This document shows, piece by piece, positions 58,519-64,000 of a stretch of DNA of 64,000 bases (position 1 is its first letter; each line of letters opens with the position of its first letter). A program made the position numbers and the translations under genes. The stretch is from Pyrenochaeta sp. MPI-SDFR-AT-0127 (taxonomy: Eukaryota > Ascomycota > Dothideomycetes > Pleosporales > Cucurbitariaceae), in contig JAGTJM010000002.1 in NCBI GenBank assembly GCA_020747015.1, positions 868,001-932,000 of the forward strand. Direction: 5' to 3'. The notes beneath the pieces are model-generated. The model ran no database searches. It was not told the origin of the DNA and saw nothing but the letters and a program-made list of their open reading frames with translations.

Positions 58519-59320
58519 TCAACAAGAGATTTATCTGACTTGCAAACTTGTCAATAGGCTTGTCCTAAAGGGGTTCATCGTTGTACAGGCGTAATTTGCT
58601 CGGTGTTAGGCTGCTCGTCGTTTCTTGCTGGTTTTGTGGGTTCGGTGAAGGAAGTTTAGGCTTGTCCATTACGCGTGGCACTGTGGTGCGCTCAGAACAA
58701 GGTGTGCGGTTTGATATCTCGGGAAGGAGGGGCACTCCAAGCGGTTAGTACAAGAATCTCACATCATGTTTGTTGTGGCTGGCATATTGTTTCTCTTCAC
58801 GTCACTCGGACTTTTGGCAGGATTACTACTCTCTTTTAGACGTGCAAAGTGCTTGGCTGGCTCGGTGACGCGGTGTTTTGCGGCTTCGGTTCTTGTTCTA
58901 TCTTCCCTGGACTTTTATGCGTTCTTTTCTCCTGCAATGTATCAACTAGGTAGCCCTCAAGATAGGCCTGTCCCTTCTGGTGAAGCAGGATCGAGTGCGA
59001 CTTGGCCGTTCACGCAATGTGCTTGAGAGATGTACCTGTGATATATTGTGTACACTGTAATCACAGCGACGGGCGTGTGTATTACTTGCGACCAGAGATG
59101 CCGTCATGTAGAGAACATCTGCGTCAATGATTTGTTGGGTGTGAGAAAGTCCAGACGTGTGAGGGGGTCTCTCGCTTGACGCAGCTACTCCACGTGCTAA
59201 ACCGTCATAACGTCAACCTCAACGCACCCAAAAGACACCCTTCTCAACCCGCGCTCCACACCTCCGATTATTCGTGACTTTAAAACCACAACTCTATTCT
59301 CTGCACACACTTCTCTCAGG
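58519..59320. other. Intergenic between CCR4 and SEC14
   Basis: 802 bp. An 86-codon hydrophobic open frame (58766-59026, +) has no support beyond composition. Otherwise 3' UTR and SEC14 promoter. Confidence 0.5.
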
Positions 59321-60578
59321 ATGGCTGCCCCCACCCACGAGCTGAAGCTCGACCCCAAGTACGACGACTATGAGTATCCCACCGTTGCCCCTACCCCCCA
59401 AAGTGGACACCCCGGCCACACGACGCCCGAGCAGGACGCTCAGGTCTTTCAGCTGCGGACCTTGCTCGAGCAGGAAGGATACACCAAAAATCTCGATACG
59501 CTGACGCTGGTACGCTTGGATCAGCCTAGAGTGCCTTATGTTGCCATCTGCTAACTTGTCCCCAGCTGCGATTTCTCCGCGCGCGCAAGTTCAATGTCGA
59601 GCTCTCCAAGAAGATGTGCGTACAACTCGTGGACTGGGGTGCGTGGTACAACGATTGGATGCTATACTGACCGTTGAGAAGGTTCGTCGACTGCGAGAAA
59701 TGGCGAAGCGAGTACGCTGGCATCGGTGTCGAGGAGCTGGTCCGCACCTTCGACTACAAGGAGCGACCGCAGGTTTTTGAGTACTACCCGCAGTACTATC
59801 ACAAGACGGACAAGGTACGCCTCCCCATGCTAACCACCACCTACATGCGCCTATTTATTTCATGTCTGCAAACACAGCCCTAACCACTGACCAACAGGAC
59901 GGCCGCCCGGTCTATATCGAACAGCTCGGCAAGGTGGACCTCACCGCGCTCGGCAAGATCACATCGCAAGAGCGCATGATCCAGAACCTCGTTTGCGAGT
60001 ACGAGAAAATGGCTGACCCGCGTCTGCCTGCCTGTTCCCGCAAATCCGGCTACCTTCTCGAAACGTCGTGCACAATTATGGACTTGAAGGGCGTTGGCAT
60101 CGCCAAGGCAACTTCAGTGTACGGCTACCTAGGCGCTGTGTCTGCCATCAGCCAGAACTATTACCCCGAGCGCTTGGGCAAAATGTACATCATCAATGCA
60201 CCATGGGGATTTTCTGGCGTCTTTAGCGTCGTCAAGAAATTTCTCGACCCTGTTACCAGCGCCAAGATCCACGTCCTCGGCAGTGGATATCAGACCGAGT
60301 TGCTTGCACAGATCCCTGCCGAAAATCTTCCAAAGGAACTGGGTGGACAGTGTGATTGCGAGAAGGGCTGTCAACTGAGTGATGCTGGGCCGTGGTGGGA
60401 TCCACAGTGGGCAAAGGACCCCAAGTGGGCTAAGAAGGCTGGTGACGATGCCATCGATAATACGCAACTTCCCCCGCCGACACAGGGTAGCGCGCCCGCT
60501 GCCCCTGTTGGAGCCGAACCTTCTGCAGCACCTGCTCCTGTTCCTCAGGCGCAACCGCAACCGCAGCCACAGGTCTAG
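59321..60578 (+). CDS. sec14: SEC14 phosphatidylinositol/phosphatidylcholine transfer protein
   Basis: Exons 59321-59509, 59566-59615 (50 nt), 59682-59814 and 59898-60578, 350 residues. SEC14 exchanges PI and PC and primes Golgi PI4P synthesis for secretion. The joins rebuild LTLLRFLRARKFNVELSKKM and EKWRSEYAGIGVEELVRTFD. The lipid-binding fold shows YYPQYYHKTDKDGRPVYIEQ, CTIMDLKGVGIAKATSVYGY, SAISQNYYPERLGKMYIINA and PWGFSGVFSVVKKFLDPVT, all hallmark SEC14 blocks, and PAENLPKELGGQCDCEKGC near the end. A Pro/Ala/Gln-rich tail after about residue 315 is typical of filamentous fungi. It is clearly the classical SEC14, unlike the anchored CRAL-TRIO protein near the window start. Confidence 0.96.
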
Positions 60579-62608
60579 GCAGCTGACGTTCTCAAACGAG
60601 GCAAGCAAATCAGTTCCATAAGTCCCCTTGCGCAGTCCAGCAAGTAAAGAAGAAGAGCAAAGATGGAGGGCACCAATTCTCTGGTATCACGGTGCTCTTG
60701 ATTGCTCACACATTGCTCGCAATACAGATAGATCTCAGTGAGTACTCAGCCGAAGCACAGTAAGTGCGAAACAGTCTTCAAAATGAATTTAGAGGCAAAA
60801 TGTTCAGACCAAAGAGCTTTGTTGACGTGATTCATGCCGTTTCGTTTTGTTCTGCAGTGTGCGGTGGAGGCAATGCATGATGGCAATTAGCAGCATCCAA
60901 CTTTCTCTGCCCTTCTTTGTTTGCTCAAACTTTTCACTGTATGTTTACAACCTCATAGAACTCTTCAGCTAGCAGACACATAGAAAGATTTCCCAAGGTT
61001 CGGAACGATCGCACACCCATACTAGATGCAACCACCAACGAGACAGCGGGCTGAGCATCAAGTGCCCAAACTATCTTCCACCATCCTATGCTCCTTCCCC
61101 CAACATTTTTGTTCCTGATTTTTACCGTCTAGACGACATCTGCTACGTATGCCAGGTGTACAAAGCGTTGAGGGAGTTGAACTCCCATGCTTATGCGGAG
61201 GTTCTACCATTACCTATCAATAAAGTATAGATCGAAGCTAGGAAGTGTTCGCGTTCAAATTTCAGCTCAGTTTACAATCAATGAGTCCATCTCGAGATAT
61301 TATATGTCTGTGACAGTGCTGGTACACACGACCTCGGACGACCAATCCAAACCCCACGAAACGGTCGGCTGATACCAGCTCATGTCTCATTCTAACTCCG
61401 ATGCTACAGAATACTTCCCGTCTGCTGCTTCATCGTATTGAAGGATGCTGTGGACAATAAACTCATTATACGTGGTAAGTGTTAGGATGAACCTTTGGAG
61501 ACTAAAGTCCGATTGTAGAGAGCGGAGAAGCCAACATGTAAATGATGGAGTCAAGTATTTTAGGCGGAAAAGATGAATTAGCATCCCTGAATTGGCTTTT
61601 TTGGTATCTGGCAATGCCCAAGGCTAATCATATAACCATACCTTTGCCAGGTAAGGAAGTGGTCTCATGCACACCACGGCGTATAAGAACTGCCGATGAC
61701 TCTAGGGACACCAACCGAACCACGGGGCCTTTGAGGTCTAAGTAAATGCCTGGAGCGTGAAATCATTGTTAAAGAGATAGCTGAATTGATAAGGTTCACC
61801 AATGATAAGAGGCAGTTAAATGAAAGGAAGGGGGACAAAAGGGGAGTCGTCGTCAGCAAGCGGGCAGATTTTGGGTAAAGTTATTCCAGAGTATGGAACC
61901 AGTCAGAAAAAGGCGAGAGGAAGTCACCTGCTCCTGTAGTATCAGGCCATATCAAGAAGAGCCCACTATATGATTTCTCTGCCAAAATTCAGAGACAATA
62001 GTAATCCTAGGTATCAGTAGCACAGCAATGTGTCATCGGGTGTACATGTTGGAGCCCTTCTTACATCGGGCGGAAGCACAACACCAACGGGCGTGTAAAG
62101 GTGCCCGATAATCTATACAACGCTATAATGATAGAGAAAACAAATCGCAATAGCGGGTATGGAACGGTGCAATAGGGTGTGAAAGCCCAAAATTTGGTGA
62201 GGAGGAGAAAGCCTATAAAGAGGCCAGCGGATCGCGCATATCACAAGTCTTTGCCATAAATCATAGAAGGTGGTAGACGACAAGCGAAAGTTCCTATAGT
62301 CACGAATTACGACATGACTTTTGCAGGCGCCCCAACTATTTGTCTTCGATTCTTGTTTCACCCATGAGCAATTCTACTGAACAAGGCCAGAACACAAAAT
62401 GTATTGCGTCACTCGGTGACAGTCTTTAATTCTTGTCCATTATTTCTGATGATACGTGTGAACATTGTCCCCATTTCGTTGGTTATGCCCCGTCTAGGGC
62501 TGGGTATTTGGATATGCTCGTTTACCCACGATCGATTACTTGGCTTGAATGATCCCCATCTTCACTCCAGTCTTCTCCTTCCCTAGATTCGACTCTGGGT
62601 AATGAGAT
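60579..62608. other. 2.0 kb gene-free stretch after SEC14
   Basis: 3' UTR of SEC14 and then AT-rich sequence without supported genes. A short palindrome (GGGAGTTGAACTCCC, 61172-61186) near tRNA-like words does not fold as a tRNA. Confidence 0.5.
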
Positions 62609-62815
62609 CTAACAGTTCGGGATCTGCTCAACCTGGCCGGCTGTGCTTTTGACGCACATTCCGTGGTTTTGACGAGCAGCAACTGCTATAGTGCTGTTAG
62701 CGGAAATGTTGATAAGAATGTTTGGTCGGTGAAGCAAACCCTCATTTGCAACAGGCGCAGCAACGGCGAAAGCAGCCATAGATAGAATGGCAGCAACGAC
62801 GGTGGTGTACTTCAT
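62609..62815 (-). CDS. Small secreted protein, 68 aa
   Basis: Single exon. The N-terminus MKYTTVVAAILSMAAFAVAA is a strong signal peptide with cleavage likely after AVA or VAAP. The mature part is about 48 residues and has only two Cys (CVKSTAGQVEQIPNC), which could form one disulfide. No family recognised. Such small secreted proteins can act as effectors, pheromone-like peptides or surface proteins, but nothing here decides. A TATA-like box lies about 185 bp upstream. The neighbouring DNA is gene-poor, which suits an accessory or fast-evolving gene. Its short length leaves some chance that it is not expressed. Confidence 0.6.
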   Translation of the reverse strand: MKYTTVVAAILSMAAFAVAAPVANEGLLHRPNILINISANSTIAVAARQNHGMCVKSTAGQVEQIPNC

Positions 62816-64000
62816 TTTAACTAGAGTTTATGGGATGAAAATGGTGTAGAAGGGTATCGGAAGATGTCGTAAAGTCGCCCTGCGACAAAAGAATGTATTG
62901 AAGTTGGAGTTGATGAAAAGAAGATTTAAGAATGACAAAAAGCAGTGGTGTGAAGAGCGCTTGAAGTAAAGAGCTTATCAGCCTGACCGGGCTTCAAACA
63001 CCTTTATACGATGCCGAGCCAATGCAAAGAGCGGCATGGCCAATGCAGCACTTGCTCTGCCTCACAAATGGCCTGAAACCGGTTGTGACGATTCCTGAAG
63101 ATCTTGGTGCCGCATGAGGAACGAAGACATTGGGCGGGTCGCTGGGCGGCCTAAAGTGGCTAATAGACACGGCAGCGGATTGGCCTGCGGGGAAGTGCAG
63201 GCTGGGATATGAGGTCCTGAGGCGTGTCAGGTGTGTCGGGAGTGCATCAGGACGTCTGAAGGATTGGCGAGACGCGTAGGTCATTGTCAGATAGCAAATG
63301 TCAAATGTTCTCGAGGTCCAACTACAAGTCGAGAGAGGCGGCGAAGGAGATATGTGCTTTGGGCAGGGTGATTATAAAAGCCTCCGTGTAATGAGGATGG
63401 TTGATAGCTCTATGCCAGCTGCACTATGCTCCACTGTGCGTCTTCTCAGATCTACCACGCAATCGCTAACATGTAGGAGGTCCGGTACGAAGCGCCTTGT
63501 GATGAAACGACGCTCAAACCCAGCCGAAACACCAATGGGAACCTCACAGGCCAACCGGGCCCGACCCCCACCTCCAAAGATCAGCATTTCTGAGTAGGTT
63601 TACAAGCTGTCATCACCAGATACAGCAGAGGGTGCGGTGAGGGATTATGCCAGGGAAATTCACTAGAGACGCAGGACGATAGTGATGATTAAAGTACTGG
63701 ACCATCAGCGCTAACCACATTTGGACGCACCGTGAGGGCCAAAATCTTCAGTTCAGAGAAAACGACAAGGGGCGTTGGAGGACGCCGACGAGAAGGTCCC
63801 AGCTCAGGCTACACGCATCAGTCGAGCAGAGGCACTGTCAATGGATGCTCGGCAATCCTATTGAATATGAACAAATTTGCGTCATCAATGGAGTGGACTT
63901 CAGGCCTCCAGATCTTGTCTCACTGCACTTGGCCCTATACTGCACCGCAGTGGAAATCATATTCTCTCCAAACTATATGGCCCTTTGTTCACTTTGTAAA
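62816..64000. other. Window end, gene-poor
   Basis: 1.19 kb. Promoter of the small secreted protein and then no supported gene. Open frames on both strands at 63298-63597 overlap and neither shows a family. Confidence 0.5.
63001..63010 (-). promoter_or_regulatory. TATA-like box upstream of small secreted protein
   Basis: CGTATAAAGG on the minus strand, about 185 bp upstream of the ATG at 62815. Plausible core promoter; distance allows a leader of about 150 nt. Confidence 0.35.

Noticed and set aside
58766..59026. 86-codon hydrophobic open frame after CCR4
   Set aside because: Could be a small membrane protein, but position in the CCR4 3' region and lack of any other support argue against it.
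61150..61230. Possible tRNA on the minus strand with A-box-like and B-box-like words
   Set aside because: The T-arm spacing is off by two, acceptor and anticodon stems fail; only a short palindrome remains.
63298..63597. 99-codon plus-strand frame and its minus-strand mirror
   Set aside because: Both frames open over the same bases and neither shows a start context, splice partner or family I recognise.
1..64000. Secondary metabolite cluster, CRISPR, or intact transposon
   Set aside because: No PKS, NRPS, terpene cyclase, transposase, reverse transcriptase or spaced direct repeats seen on either strand.

Overview
The window looks like filamentous ascomycete nuclear DNA (Pezizomycotina, most likely Dothideomycetes). 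The evidence is genes on both strands split by short GT-AG introns (mostly about 45-75 nt, many with CTAAC/CTAAT-like branch sites), plus typical fungal families: white collar-1, Pth11-like receptor, BLI-3, acrB, GT90/CAP10, DASH subunit, NmrA-like reductase. The class is inference; nothing here fixes a genus. I find about 29 protein genes, no convincing tRNA or rRNA, no CRISPR and no intact transposon. Gene order is eukaryotic housekeeping style: convergent and divergent pairs, no operons and no obvious secondary metabolite cluster. Exon joins given below were deduced by eye from splice sites, reading frame and family knowledge.

Layout. 0-6.5 kb: end of a YTP1-like membrane protein, DASH subunit DAM1 (-), a CRAL-TRIO protein with an N-terminal basic presequence and membrane anchor, and mitochondrial ribosomal protein uS2m (-). 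7.3-10.7 kb: the blue-light receptor and GATA factor white collar-1, with LOV cysteine, two further PAS domains and zinc finger all intact. 12-18 kb: a Ras-family GTPase with an unusual C-terminus, a YMC1-like mitochondrial carrier, an unknown disordered basic protein and a Pth11-like seven-helix protein (-). 19.6-27 kb: protein disulfide isomerase ending in HDEL (-), a PhyH-family dioxygenase (-) and a secreted GH32 fructosidase (-). 27.3-37 kb: the ERAD ubiquitin ligase HRD1, an unknown fungal protein, an SPX-RING ubiquitin ligase (-) and the ribosome-biogenesis J-protein JJJ1. 38-46.6 kb: an NmrA-like reductase, a GT90 glycosyltransferase, a secreted beta-propeller and a BLI-3-like gene broken by one in-frame TGA. 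46.6-60.6 kb: acrB (-), a mitochondrial hotdog thioesterase-like gene with a frame problem (-), an ETFRF1/LYRM5-type LYR protein, a SAM methyltransferase (-), the deadenylase CCR4 and SEC14. The last 3.4 kb is nearly gene-free apart from a small secreted protein (-).

Themes. ER quality control (PDI1, HRD1), phosphoinositide transfer (two Sec14-family proteins), phosphate/ubiquitin signalling (SPX-RING, acrB) and light sensing (wc-1 and a bli-3 homologue, the latter a light-induced target in Neurospora) recur, but the genes are not clustered by pathway. The most checkable oddities are the TGG-to-TGA change in the bli-3 homologue, the one-base frame mismatch in the thioesterase gene, the Cys-Trp end of the Ras protein, several micro-exons of 9-28 nt, and a six-copy 7-nt repeat directly upstream of the SPX-RING start codon. 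I did not find a clearly new multi-gene system.
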